Shown here one piece after another: positions 33,610-40,933 of a stretch of 64,000 nt of DNA. The position numbers and the translations under genes were made by a program. How positions within the stretch are numbered: position 1 is the stretch's first letter; every line of letters begins with the position of its first letter. The stretch comes from Nonomuraea muscovyensis (lineage in GTDB: Bacteria; Actinomycetota; Actinomycetes; Streptosporangiales; Streptosporangiaceae), in the NCBI RefSeq assembly GCF_014207745.1, contig NZ_JACHJB010000001.1, positions 248,001 to 312,000 on the forward strand, read 5' to 3'. The notes under the pieces were generated by a model. That model did not search any database. It was not told where the DNA came from and was given only the letters and a program-made list of their open reading frames with translations.

Positions 33610-34320
33610 GGCCCCCGCGTGACCGGGTGGCAGCGGGAGTACCAGCGCGCCGAGGACGAGCTTGATAACCCTCGCTCGCTGGCGCTGCCGGACTGGGATA
33701 CCCTCACGCGGCTCGCCGCCGCGTTGGTGGAGCGCTCGGCCGACAAGTACGTGGGCTGGGGCGAGGTGATCATCTTCGCGGCCTGTACAGCTGCCCGAAT
33801 CGGTGAGGTCTCCGGGGTACGTGCCGGCGACATCGATCGTGACGCGTGGACCTGGACGGTACGCCGACAGACCACCCCCGGCCCCGGTGGCGTCGTCGAC
33901 AAGGGCACGAAAGGCAAGCGAGCGCGTACCGTGCCGTTAATCGCGGAGGTCCGCGAGCTGGTCGCTCGACGGCTGGACGCGGTGCGCTCGAACCCGGGCG
34001 CGCGCCTGTTCACCGGTCCCCGCGGTGGACGCATCACCACCGCGGTTCTCCGGGACGCCACGCACTGGGACGAGGTGGTGACGAGCCTCGGTTACGAGCA
34101 TCTGCGCCGCCATGACCTGCGGCACACCGGGCTGACCTGGATGGCCGATGCCGGCGTCCCCGTCCATGTCCTACGCAAGATCGCTGGTCATGGCTCGCTG
34201 ACCACCACACAGCGGTATCTCCATCCGGACGCCCGTTCCATCGCCGATGCCGGGGAGGCGCTGAGTGCTCATCTCGCGGCCCGCCGGTCCCCAGATGGTC
34301 CCCGTCTGCGGGTCGTCTAG
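33610..34320 (+). pseudogene. Tyrosine integrase of element 1, N-terminal half missing
   Basis: About 236 residues remain. They carry the whole catalytic part: the first Arg in TAARIGEVSG, the Lys in KGTKGKRARTV, HDLRHTGLTW (His-xx-Arg), AGHGSLTTTQRYLHPD with the nucleophilic Tyr. The N-terminal arm-binding and core-binding domains (some 150-180 residues in relatives) are gone because the gene begins at the end of the insertion sequence. Without them the protein should not bind att arms, so it is probably inactive. It ends 80 bases from the att repeat, as functional integrases of this group do. Confidence 0.85.
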
Positions 34321-34349
34321 CTCATCGCCCGTAGCGGGCACACATACAA

Positions 34350-34393
34350 AAAGGTCTGTTGATCTGGGCTTTCAACCCGACCAACAGACCTTT
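34350..34393. terminator. Bidirectional terminator between the truncated integrase and the middle att site
   Basis: AAAGGTCTGTTG (34350-34361) and CAACAGACCTTT (34382-34393) are perfect 12-base arms around a 20-base loop. The upstream arm is preceded by further A residues and the downstream arm ends in T residues, giving a short U-tract on both strands. It ends the integrase transcript and shields the antitoxin gene region. Confidence 0.65.
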
Positions 34394-34399
34394 CGACCT

Positions 34400-34442
34400 G
34401 TCGGGACGACAGGATTTGAACCTGCGACCCCTTGACCCCCAG
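34400..34442 (-). repeat. att site: 43-bp tRNA-Pro 3' copy between the two elements
   Basis: Identical over 43 bases to the copies at 24884 and 51485. It is the right boundary of element 1 and the left boundary of element 2. Only the shared core is conserved; flanks differ (CGACCT before, AACAATG after). Confidence 0.95.
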
Positions 34443-34555
34443 AACAATGAGTCCAATCCTCTGGGGTTCATCGTGTCCATCTGTCCAGGTTTGGGCCTAT
34501 TCTCTCCACCAGCGTCCACAAGGGTCCGTCTCGTCTGTGAGACAGGTGTGAGACG

Positions 34556-34771
34556 TCACTTCTTAGCGGCCCTATTCAGCAACTCGACAGCCGCGTCCAC
34601 TCCCCCGGCAGCAACTACGGCGTCACCCAACTCCGCCGGCACGATGGCAGCTTGAGGCTTGCCCCTGCTCGTAAGGAAGTAGACGCGCCGCAGGAGACGT
34701 GCGGCGGCCAGCAGTTCGGAGAGGTTGGCGCGAGCTTCGGCGATCGGATGCTCTGTCTTCTCGGTGTCCAT
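34556..34771 (-). CDS. Phd/YefM-type antitoxin without adjacent toxin
   Basis: The 71-residue protein has the N-terminal Phd fold: ARANLSELLAAARLLRRVYFLTSRGKPQAAIVPAELGDAV at about residues 13-52, including the typical strand VYFLTSRGKPQAAIVP. The C-terminal helix (VDAAVELLNRAAKK), which would wrap a toxin, is short. No toxin gene of the Doc, YoeB or PIN type lies on either side. It may work as a stand-alone repressor through the palindrome just upstream (34785-34801), which also overlaps the promoter of the rightward operon. Confidence 0.78.
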   Translation of the reverse strand: MDTEKTEHPIAEARANLSELLAAARLLRRVYFLTSRGKPQAAIVPAELGDAVVAAGGVDAAVELLNRAAKK

Positions 34772-34784
34772 GCCGAGAATCTTA

Positions 34785-34823
34785 ACATCAGGGCTTGATG
34801 TACATAAAGACGCTGTGTACTGT
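34785..34823 (+). promoter_or_regulatory. Palindrome overlapping the main rightward promoter of element 2
   Basis: ACATCAGGGCTTGATGT (34785-34801) is a palindrome with perfect 6-base arms, 13 bases upstream of the antitoxin start. Its right arm overlaps TTGATG (34795-34800), which is followed after 17 bases by TACTGT (34818-34823), a plausible -35/-10 pair reading toward the transfer genes. Binding by the Phd-like protein would repress both directions. Confidence 0.5.
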
Positions 34824-34908
34824 CAGAGATAGCAATCGGGCCTAGCCGGTGACTCCAACACCGACCAGGCCCTGAGTCCCGTCCCTGCGTACACAGAGGA
34901 GAGACCTA

Positions 34909-35478
34909 ATGGGCAACTCTACGCCCGAGATCCCGCCCACCGTCCGTGAGCGCGCCCTGGAAGCCGGCCGCCGGGCCGTTGAGGACTACGAGCGCACCTA
35001 CCAGGCGGAGATGCGCGCCCACGAGAACGCGGCCCACGCCCGCCAGTCCGGTACGGCTCAGCCCGCCCGGTGGCTGGCCGACGACCCGTGCCCCGACTGG
35101 TGCGTCGGCAGCATCGACCGCGAGGACGGCACCCACCCCGACGACCGCGCCCACTTCGGACCCACGCACATCGTGGAGCTGGTCACGATGGAATCGACCG
35201 TGTCCGGACACGACCGCTGGGAGCCGGTCGAGGCGCAGATTGCCCTCGACAAGCGGTACCGCGAGCGGGAGGCGCGCGTCATCATCGGCACCGGCGACGA
35301 CACGCACGTCTGGGCGACGCTCGCCGAGGCCGAGGAGATCGCCACGACGATCCTCGACCTCGTCCGCCAGGCGCGCGGGACGTGGACGCCGGTCGTGCTG
35401 CCGTTCGACCCGAACGGCGGATGCCCCGACGCCACGTGTGCGAACTGCCACCCGCTGCCGGGCGAGGTGTCCGCGTGA
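34909..35478 (+). CDS. DUF6907-type protein of mobile elements
   Basis: The 189-residue protein has a helical N-terminus (ERALEAGRRAVEDYERTYQAEMRAHENAAHARQ at about residues 13-45) and then the DUF6907 landmarks: DDPCPDWCVGSIDREDGTHPDDRAHFGP, with a CxxWC and paired His, a strand section, and WATLAEAEEIATTILDLVRQA. It ends with CPDATCANCHPLPG. The Cys/His set may bind zinc. Such proteins are abundant in actinomycete conjugative elements, without assigned role. GAGGAGAG lies upstream of the ATG. It is the first gene of the transfer operon. Confidence 0.75.
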   Translation: MGNSTPEIPPTVRERALEAGRRAVEDYERTYQAEMRAHENAAHARQSGTAQPARWLADDPCPDWCVGSIDREDGTHPDDRAHFGPTHIVELVTMESTVSGHDRWEPVEAQIALDKRYREREARVIIGTGDDTHVWATLAEAEEIATTILDLVRQARGTWTPVVLPFDPNGGCPDATCANCHPLPGEVSA

Positions 35479-35648
35479 TGGCGGGCAAGGTCACGCTCGG
35501 GCTGCTGCTCGACGTCCAAGAAGTGCTTGAGCGGTACGGCTTCGCCCTGCCTGCCGACGAGCAGAAGCGGCACCTCGCGCACGCTGACACGGCGCTGGCG
35601 CTGGTGGCGCTGGTCGAGGCGTTCGAGGGACGGGGGGCGTCCTCGTGA
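35478..35648 (+). CDS. Small hypothetical protein
   Basis: The 56-residue product (MAGKVTLGLLLDVQEVLERY and onward) is mostly helical, with a short acidic C-terminus. It starts in a TGATG overlap with the upstream stop and ends in a GTGA overlap with the next start, so it is tightly coupled. The composition and overlaps support it as real. No family is recognised. Confidence 0.6.
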   Translation: MAGKVTLGLLLDVQEVLERYGFALPADEQKRHLAHADTALALVALVEAFEGRGASS

Positions 35649-35971
35649 GCTTCCCCCGCACCGCGGGTTGCCCCTCCTGGTGCGCTGAGCCGCACCAGGA
35701 GCCGGGCAGGCCCCACTTCGCGAACCTCGACCTCGTCGAGCACCTGGACGACTCCGACTGTCTCGTCGAGGTGAACGTCCAGCAGTTCGACGGCCGGGGC
35801 GTCGTCTTGGTGCTGTTCACCGACCGGGACGGCGAGATCAGCCGCGTGGAGATGTCGCAGGAGGCCGCCGGCGTCGTCGGCTACATCCTGCGGGAGTTCG
35901 ACCGCCGCGGCGCCAAGGAGTTCGGGCACCTGCTGTTCGAGGCCGCGCAACTGCTGGAGGTGACCCAGTGA
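35645..35971 (+). CDS. Second DUF6907-like small protein
   Basis: The 108-residue protein begins MSFPRTAGCPSWCAEPHQEPGRPHF, with a CxxWC motif and following His like the gene at 34909, then an alpha/beta section (VLVLFTDRDGEISRVEMSQEAAGVVGYIL at about residues 54-82). It starts at GTG 35645 and its stop overlaps the ATG of the DUF2637 gene. It is probably a shortened paralogue of the first DUF6907-type protein. Confidence 0.7.
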   Translation: MSFPRTAGCPSWCAEPHQEPGRPHFANLDLVEHLDDSDCLVEVNVQQFDGRGVVLVLFTDRDGEISRVEMSQEAAGVVGYILREFDRRGAKEFGHLLFEAAQLLEVTQ

Positions 35972-36870
35972 AACGCGACTGGGTTCTCATCGTCTCCGTG
36001 GTGCTCGTGGCCGCGTCCACGGTCATCGCCTCATTCACCGCTCAGGCCGGCCTCGGCGTGCTGGCCGGATGGAAGGCCGGCGTCGACGTGTTCGGCGTCG
36101 AGCTGCGGCTGTCGTGGCTTCTGCCGCTCACGGTGGACGCGTACGGCATCGGCGCTACCCGGATCGCGACGAACAAGCGGGCGTACTCAGCGGAGGTGCG
36201 CCGGCACGCGTTCGGTCACGCTCTGGCCGCGGTGGCGGTGTCGGTGGTCGCGAACGCGGTGTTCCATCTCATCGAGGCCGGCGTGATCGTGCTCGGCTCG
36301 TCGGCCTGGCTGCTGGTGGTCGCGGTGAGCATCGTCCCCCCGGTCGCGCTCGGCGGTCTGGCGCACCTGTTGAGCATCGCCGCGCGGGATGAGGTCGAGA
36401 CCGTACCCGATGTACCCGCGGCTGTACCTGGCGTACCTGCAACCGTGGGCGAGAGCCCCACAGTTGAGGTCGAGAGAGTCGGCTACTCCCCCGCGACCAG
36501 TTCCACAATTGTGGAAAGCGAGCGATCCACGGCGACGGAGATCGCCGCTCCCCTTCGCTTCCCTTTCGCCGTACCTGCTGTGTACCCGCCTGTACCTGTG
36601 CAGGTCGCGCCAGTTCCCGATGCCGGGAAGTCGAACACGAGCGAGCCCGTCGAGCCCGCTGGAACTGAGGGTCAGGTACACGCCGGTACGGCCGTACTCG
36701 AGCACCCGCCGATCGTGCAGAAGGCCGTCGAGGAGTTCGCCGAGACGCTGCGCGGCGGGCAGACGCCGCCGGTCCGGGAGATCAAGGCGCGGCTCGGCGT
36801 AGGTACGGACCGGGCCCGCGAGGTACGCGTGTACCTCGACCGGCTCGCCACCTCGGGGGCGTCGTCATGA
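35968..36870 (+). CDS. DUF2637 membrane protein (SpdB-like, plasmid spread)
   Basis: The 300-residue protein has four membrane segments in the first 145 residues (LIVSVVLVAASTVIASFTA; LSWLLPLTVDAYGIGATRIA; FGHALAAVAVSVVANAVFHLI; SAWLLVVAVSIVPPVALGGL), the DUF2637 pattern. A Pro/Val-rich linker follows and then a C-terminal DNA-binding-like helix set (VREIKARLGVGTDRAREVRVYLDRL). DUF2637 proteins accompany FtsK-like transfer ATPases and are related to Spd proteins that spread plasmid DNA along mycelium. It is coupled on both sides by ATGA overlaps. Confidence 0.85.
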   Translation: MKRDWVLIVSVVLVAASTVIASFTAQAGLGVLAGWKAGVDVFGVELRLSWLLPLTVDAYGIGATRIATNKRAYSAEVRRHAFGHALAAVAVSVVANAVFHLIEAGVIVLGSSAWLLVVAVSIVPPVALGGLAHLLSIAARDEVETVPDVPAAVPGVPATVGESPTVEVERVGYSPATSSTIVESERSTATEIAAPLRFPFAVPAVYPPVPVQVAPVPDAGKSNTSEPVEPAGTEGQVHAGTAVLEHPPIVQKAVEEFAETLRGGQTPPVREIKARLGVGTDRAREVRVYLDRLATSGASS

Positions 36871-37106
36871 GGACCGCCTACGTGATCACCACAGCGCGCA
36901 ACAGGCGGGCCGTCCGCCGTGTCCTGGCCACCGTCGTGGCCGCCGTCATCACCGCTGTCACCTGGCTCGGCCACGTCCTGGCGCTCCTGGGCGGCGCTGT
37001 CGACGCTCTGGTGACCGCGCTGCTCGGCCTGCCGCGCGTCTCGTACAGCACGCGCCGCGTTGCCGACGTCATCCGTGAGACCTGGGAGGAGGAGACCGGT
37101 GACTGA
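36867..37106 (+). CDS. Small membrane protein of the transfer operon
   Basis: The 79-residue protein has a basic start (ARNRRAVRRVLATVV), a hydrophobic stretch of about 35 residues (VVAAVITAVTWLGHVLALLGGAVDALVTALLG) and a charged C-terminus (ADVIRETWEEETGD). One long or two short membrane helices are likely. It sits between the DUF2637 protein and the translocase, a place where small Spd-type proteins are usual. It overlaps both neighbours. Confidence 0.65.
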   Translation: MRTAYVITTARNRRAVRRVLATVVAAVITAVTWLGHVLALLGGAVDALVTALLGLPRVSYSTRRVADVIRETWEEETGD

Positions 37107-37485
37107 GCAGAAGGGCCACGGCCGGATCCCGGAGCTGTCGGCGATCCCGTGGGAGGGGCCGCGCTCCATCACTGACTACGCCCGGTTCGGGAGGGCGTTG
37201 TGTCGGGACCTCGGTGAGGAGTTCGCTCTCGGTTCGGAGGAGCTGTACGCGGTGCTGATCCGCTCGTTCAAGGGTCACCCGGTGCTCGCCCTGCTGGGCG
37301 CCCCGGACGTTCGGCTGCGGGCCCGCCGCGTGGTGAAGCGGCTCCAGCGGGCCGCCGAGCTGCAGAGGGGCGCCGGCGTGGAGCTGGTTAAGTTCCACGC
37401 ACAATTCAGGAAAGAGTTCGTTGACGTGCTCCCGCAGGCCAAGCCTGAGAAGCGGCAGAAGACGTTCAACTGGGATGACGTGTGA
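37099..37485 (+). CDS. Hypothetical protein preceding the transfer ATPase
   Basis: The 128-residue protein starts at GTG 37099, seven bases after GGAGGAG, and is mostly helical: DYARFGRALCRDLGEEFALGSEELYAVLIRSF is followed by a basic run RLRARRVVKRLQRAAELQRG and a lysine-rich end. The basic helices may bind DNA or the translocase. Its TGA overlaps the start of the FtsK-like gene, so the two are made together. The family is not recognised. Confidence 0.65.
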   Translation: MTEQKGHGRIPELSAIPWEGPRSITDYARFGRALCRDLGEEFALGSEELYAVLIRSFKGHPVLALLGAPDVRLRARRVVKRLQRAAELQRGAGVELVKFHAQFRKEFVDVLPQAKPEKRQKTFNWDDV

Positions 37486-39500
37486 TGGCCGGGCGCACGA
37501 AGGACCTGGTGTCCGTCGAGACCGAGTCGAGCCTGTCGAAGGTCGCGGCCAAGGAGGTGTCCAAGCTCGTCACGCTGACGAGCCCCTGGGTGGCGTACGT
37601 GCTGGTGTTCGGCATCGGGTGCGCCTTCCACTTCATCCTCGACTCCGACGACCCGGACGTGGTCGCGTGGACGATGTTCCTGATGTCCGCCGCGGTGCTG
37701 GTGCTGACCGCGGTGACGTTCGGCCAGTCGCACGCCCGCGGCGTGTGGGGCAAGACCCACACCACGCTGACGACGCTGCTCGCCGGCCTGTGGGTGTGCG
37801 CGGCGACCGTCAACGGGCCCACCACGGTCGTCACCGGACGGCTGATCCTCATCGGCGGCGTCACCGTCGCCCTGACCTGGAACATCCGAACCGTCATCAG
37901 GATGAAAGGGCTCGACCAGCCTGGTGCCATCGCCGACCCGCTCGCGCTCCTGTTCGGTCAGGGCGCCGAGCGGGCAGGGATGCCCGCCGTCGAGGCGCGC
38001 ACCGTCAAGGCGACCGCGCACAAGGTCGAGGGTGACGTGCAGTTGGAGCAGGGCCGCCAGGTGGCCGAGGACCTGACGCGGAAGGTCGGCTACGTCGAGT
38101 CGGGTATCGGCCTGCCGCCCGGCAGCATCAACACCGCGATAGACCCGGACGACGCCAGCAAGGCGAAGGTCGTCATCTCCGATCCGCGGGTGATGAAGAA
38201 GCCGATCCCGCGGAACTCCCCCTCGCGGCCGGGCCTGTCGATCGCCGACCCGCTCAACATCGCCCTCTGGCAGGACCTCGATGAGGTCGAATACTGCGTG
38301 GTCGGCCACCACCTGCAGATCATGGGGCAGACCGGTAGCGGCAAGAGCATCGGCGGAGCGTGGAACATCCTCGCCGAGGTCGTCACCCGCTACGACGTGG
38401 CGGTGTTCGCCGGCGACATCACCAAGGGAGAGCAGACGCTCGGCCCGATGCGTGAGGCGCTGCACCGGTTCGAGACGACCAAGGCCGGCGTCAAGGCGAT
38501 GCTGCGCGAGCTGCAAGAGCAGGTCAAGGAGCGCACCAACTACCTGGCGTCCAAGCAACTGCAGAAGTGGAAGCGCGGATGCGGCCTGACGTACTGGATC
38601 GTCTGGTTGGAGGAGTTCCCGGACATCTTCGACTGCCTCAGCGACAAGGAGCAGGACGCGTTCCTGTCGATGCTGAAGGCGATCCGGTCCGCCGGCGGGA
38701 CGATCGTCATGAGCCTGCAGCGGGCCGACTACTCGCAGATGCCGACCCTGGCGCGCGGCCAGCTCGCCAAGATGTGCTTCGGCGTCGAGTCGGCCCATGA
38801 CGCGTCGTTCGGCCTCTCAGAGGCGCAGCAGGACGCCAACGCCCGCCCCGAGCTGTGGAGCAACAAGCAGCCCGGCATGGCCTACCTCGACGCCCCCAGC
38901 ATCGAGGACACGCGGATCGCGATGCCGCTACGCACCTACGCGTGGGGCCTCACCGAGGAGGGGCACGTGGACGACGAGTTGGCCAACACGCAGATGCGCG
39001 CCCACGCCGCCCAGTGGCCGGCCGCTGCCAAGCCGGTCGACGTCACCACCGCGGCGCTGTCGAGGCTGCACGACGGCGGCCAGGCCGCCACGGCGCCGGC
39101 CGGGCTCCTGGAGGCCGACGCCGAGGACGACGACGAGGAGGTGCGCAACGTGGCCAGCGAGTACCTGGAGACCGACGACCCGGACCCGGAGGTGCGGGGC
39201 GGCCTCGACGACGAGATCCCCGACTTGGACGAGGGTGACCCGCCGATGCGGTTCGCGCCGCCGGCGCAGCGGATGACCGCCGAGGAACGCGGAGCGGCAC
39301 TCATCAAGCACCTGCAAGACATGTGGGACGGCGGCGCCCGCGACTTCTCCAGCGGCGACCTCAAGCCGCTGTGGGAGAGCACGGACATGTCCCGCGCGTG
39401 GGTGCAGAAGACCCTCAAGAAGCTCGTCGAGGCGAACGTGCTCGGCGGATACGACGAGGACGCGCAGCGCTACCTCATGCCCGAACGGCCCGAGGTCTGA
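37485..39500 (+). CDS. FtsK/SpoIIIE-like conjugative DNA translocase (TraB/TraSA type)
   Basis: The 671-residue protein has four membrane segments between about residues 25 and 135, a coiled linker, then an FtsK-type motor with Walker A GQTGSGKS near residue 281 and a Walker B-like YWIVWLEEFPDIF near 370. A SLQRADYSQMPTLARGQLAKMCFGVES block follows, and a C-terminal winged-helix-like end (AWVQKTLKKLVEANVLGGY), the equivalent of the gamma domain that reads 8-bp transfer repeats in Streptomyces TraB. This single protein moves double-stranded DNA between mycelia. Its likely recognition repeats begin about 300 bases downstream. Confidence 0.92.
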   Translation: MAGRTKDLVSVETESSLSKVAAKEVSKLVTLTSPWVAYVLVFGIGCAFHFILDSDDPDVVAWTMFLMSAAVLVLTAVTFGQSHARGVWGKTHTTLTTLLAGLWVCAATVNGPTTVVTGRLILIGGVTVALTWNIRTVIRMKGLDQPGAIADPLALLFGQGAERAGMPAVEARTVKATAHKVEGDVQLEQGRQVAEDLTRKVGYVESGIGLPPGSINTAIDPDDASKAKVVISDPRVMKKPIPRNSPSRPGLSIADPLNIALWQDLDEVEYCVVGHHLQIMGQTGSGKSIGGAWNILAEVVTRYDVAVFAGDITKGEQTLGPMREALHRFETTKAGVKAMLRELQEQVKERTNYLASKQLQKWKRGCGLTYWIVWLEEFPDIFDCLSDKEQDAFLSMLKAIRSAGGTIVMSLQRADYSQMPTLARGQLAKMCFGVESAHDASFGLSEAQQDANARPELWSNKQPGMAYLDAPSIEDTRIAMPLRTYAWGLTEEGHVDDELANTQMRAHAAQWPAAAKPVDVTTAALSRLHDGGQAATAPAGLLEADAEDDDEEVRNVASEYLETDDPDPEVRGGLDDEIPDLDEGDPPMRFAPPAQRMTAEERGAALIKHLQDMWDGGARDFSSGDLKPLWESTDMSRAWVQKTLKKLVEANVLGGYDEDAQRYLMPERPEV

Positions 39501-39510
39501 GGAGACGACC

Positions 39511-39756
39511 ATGAAGCTGCTTCTCGTGATGTCCGCTCTCAGCGCGACGATCAGCCTCGCCGCGGGCGGCTGTGAGGACGCCCCACGCGCGGCCAAGGGC
39601 GATCAGGCCGGGATCGTCATGGGCCGGCGCGGCGACACCGAGTTGATGGTGGGGCCGCGTGACGGCTCGCCGGCGTTCGTCCGCAAGGCGACCCGCGCGC
39701 AGATCAAGGCGTGCACCAGGCGGCCGAGCATGGCCTACCCGGACTGCCTGCCGTAG
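39511..39756 (+). CDS. Small exported, probably lipoprotein, product
   Basis: The 81-residue protein starts MKLLLVMSALSATISLAAGGC, a signal whose Cys at residue 21 follows LAAG, an acceptable lipobox. The mature part is small and basic with two further cysteines (IKACTRRPSMAYPDC). GAGGAG precedes the ATG. It is the last gene of the transfer operon and is followed by a strong terminator. A role at the cell surface in mating or exclusion is possible but not shown. Confidence 0.65.
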   Translation: MKLLLVMSALSATISLAAGGCEDAPRAAKGDQAGIVMGRRGDTELMVGPRDGSPAFVRKATRAQIKACTRRPSMAYPDCLP

Positions 39757-39764
39757 GTCTCGCA

Positions 39765-39799
39765 CGGCTGCGCGTGGGATGCGCGCAGCCGCCTTTTTG
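39765..39799 (+). terminator. Rho-independent terminator of the transfer operon
   Basis: CGGCTGCGCG (39765-39774) and CGCGCAGCCG (39782-39791) pair perfectly around a seven-base loop and are followed by CC and five T residues. This is the clearest intrinsic terminator in the window and ends the rightward operon started near 34818. Confidence 0.88.
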
Positions 39800-39806
39800 A
39801 TCATGC

Positions 39807-39940
39807 TGCCACGGTGCCACGGTAGGGGTGCCACGCCCCTGCCACGGGGGTGCCACAAGGGGGTGCCACGGACCGTGGCACCCCCACTGACCTGTAACCC
39901 TCCCTCGCGTGGCACCCCCCAGCCCCCACACGGGTGCCAC
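39807..39940. repeat. Cluster of nine TGCCAC repeats, candidate transfer or replication locus
   Basis: TGCCAC occurs at 39807, 39815, 39829, 39840, 39851, 39864 and 39935 on the plus strand, and its complement GTGGCA at 39875 and 39909. Most copies sit in a GGGTGCCACGG context. Nine copies in 134 bases is far above chance. Short repeats just downstream of an FtsK-like tra gene are where Streptomyces clt loci hold the sites read by TraB; iterons of an origin are the alternative. Confidence 0.72.
39859..39885. repeat. 27-nt near-perfect palindrome inside the TGCCAC cluster
   Basis: The arms GGGGGTGCCACGG (39859-39871) and CCGTGGCACCCCC (39873-39885) are exact complements with a single A between. 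It contains two of the nine repeats in opposite orientation. It could nucleate binding of a dimer or extrude as a cruciform. There is no U-tract, so it is not a simple terminator. Confidence 0.75.
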
Positions 39941-40017
39941 GCCCCCCGCACAGAGGTCCCATGAGGACCTGAGTGGCCGGGATACGTGCCCGACTTCTCC
40001 GCGACGCCGCGAAGAAC

Positions 40018-40263
40018 TCAGTCGGTTGGCCAGTCCTCGACCGGCCGGACGTACACGCCCTTCTGCGGCAGGACCGTCACCCAACCCTCATCGCGCAGCA
40101 CGCCAACCGCTCGCCGCGCCGAGCCGACCGCCACGCCCAGCTCTTCGGCAAGACGACGCTCAGCAGGGATCGGCATCCCCGGCTGATACTGGCCTGCCTT
40201 GATCCGGCTTATCAGCTCATCCGCAACCTGTCGCCACACATAGGCGTCCGGGCGAAGTTCCAT
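40018..40263 (-). CDS. Single-domain GntR-family regulator, KorSA-like
   Basis: The protein of about 81 residues is a bare GntR winged helix: QVADELISRIKAGQYQPGMPIPAERRLAEELGVAVGSARRAVGVLRDEGWV spans about residues 10-60 and is followed by the wing LPQKGVYVRP. No effector domain is present. In pSAM2 the GntR protein KorSA represses transfer and replication genes, so a similar role is likely here. An in-frame GTG at 40272 would add three residues. The upstream region is full of CACTGC elements. Confidence 0.8.
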   Translation of the reverse strand: MELRPDAYVWRQVADELISRIKAGQYQPGMPIPAERRLAEELGVAVGSARRAVGVLRDEGWVTVLPQKGVYVRPVEDWPTD

Positions 40264-40360
40264 GCACTGCACGCTACTGACCTGCAGTGATACTCATTCC
40301 AGCAGGTTGCAGCACACTGCACTAGGAAGTAGGTAGTAGCAGTGTGTAGCAGTGGGGTGC
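40264..40360. promoter_or_regulatory. CACTGC/GCAGTG-rich operator region of the GntR regulator
   Basis: CACTGC or its complement GCAGTG occurs at 40265, 40284, 40315, 40339 and 40349. The last two belong to a direct repeat of GTAGCAGTG spaced ten bases apart, one helical turn. The region separates the leftward regulator from the rightward pair at 40447, so it is the probable operator for both. Confidence 0.55.
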
Positions 40361-40446
40361 AGACTGAGTGCGGACATAGTTCGGGCCCGCCCACGCGCTG
40401 CGAACGCGAGGAACGGGCCCTCGATCGGACGGTGGAGGTCCGACCC

Positions 40447-40659
40447 ATGAGCGAGCGTAACTCGCCCCCCGAGATCCCCGAGTGCTCTACGCACGTTGAC
40501 GCCGCAGGCATCATCCACCTGCAACACAAGGGGACCGGCCGAACCGCCGAGGCGCACAGCGAACAGGAAGCAGTCCAGCAGGGGATGCTGCTGCGCATCC
40601 TCGCCGCGTACCGGAGGCCCGAGAGTGAGATCCCATTCACCACGGGCGACATGCCATGA
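40447..40659 (+). CDS. Small hypothetical protein
   Basis: The 70-residue product starts at an ATG eight bases after GGAGG. It reads MSERNSPPEIPECSTHVDAA, then IIHLQHKGTGRTAEAHSEQEAVQQGMLLRILAAYRR, mainly a strand followed by a helix. Its last bases overlap the next ATG (ATGA). It lies opposite the GntR regulator and is probably under its control. No family is recognised. Confidence 0.6.
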   Translation: MSERNSPPEIPECSTHVDAAGIIHLQHKGTGRTAEAHSEQEAVQQGMLLRILAAYRRPESEIPFTTGDMP

Positions 40660-40874
40660 GCCCAAGCATCATCCAGGTGTGGGCAGACAGGCACAGCCGT
40701 GTATGGGTCGACACAGGCAGGGTTCACCGCGAGTCCAAGCAGCCCATCATCGAGCTGCTGAACGGCGAAGCGTCCGGCGCCCTCGGCTGGGTCAACGCCC
40801 AGTTCGGCCCGCTACAGAACCTCTCCCTGCACAGCACCAACGAATCCAGGCGCGCGCCCGGCGGCACCCCGTAG
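40656..40874 (+). CDS. Small hypothetical protein, coupled
   Basis: The 72-residue product begins MSPSIIQVWADRHSRVWVDT with alternating hydrophobic strands, then IIELLNGEASGALGWVNAQFG. It starts in an ATGA overlap with the upstream small gene. It ends 59 bases from the convergent tape-measure-like gene; both genes end in GC-rich sequence with a hairpin-like GGTCGGCCCTG/CAGGGCCGACC pair around 40890-40934 that may end both transcripts. Confidence 0.58.
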   Translation: MSPSIIQVWADRHSRVWVDTGRVHRESKQPIIELLNGEASGALGWVNAQFGPLQNLSLHSTNESRRAPGGTP

Positions 40875-40933
40875 GCACCCCATGAGCTGGTCGGCCCTGC
40901 TCGGCCGTGGAGGGACTGAGCAGGGCCGACCTT

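Larger units (their letters stand above)
24884..34442. mobile_element. Element 1: decayed tRNA-Pro integrative element
   Basis: The element is bounded by the 43-bp repeats at 24884 and 34400, with an integrase gene next to the right repeat, as in element 2. Native genes are a DUF5919-type regulator, two small coupled genes, a pentapeptide-repeat protein, a small gene split by two insertion sequences, a truncated helical-repeat gene and a 5'-truncated integrase. About half of its 9.5 kb is insertion sequence (1545, 1659 and 1517 bp). No transfer or replication gene remains, so it should not move without help from element 2's integrase or another in trans. Confidence 0.88.

Noticed and set aside
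34556..34771. Complete toxin-antitoxin pair
   Set aside because: Only an antitoxin is present; neither neighbour has toxin features and the nearest upstream frame lies behind a terminator and att site.
39807..39940. CRISPR array at the TGCCAC repeats
   Set aside because: The repeats are six to eleven bases, irregularly spaced and in both orientations, with no cas genes.
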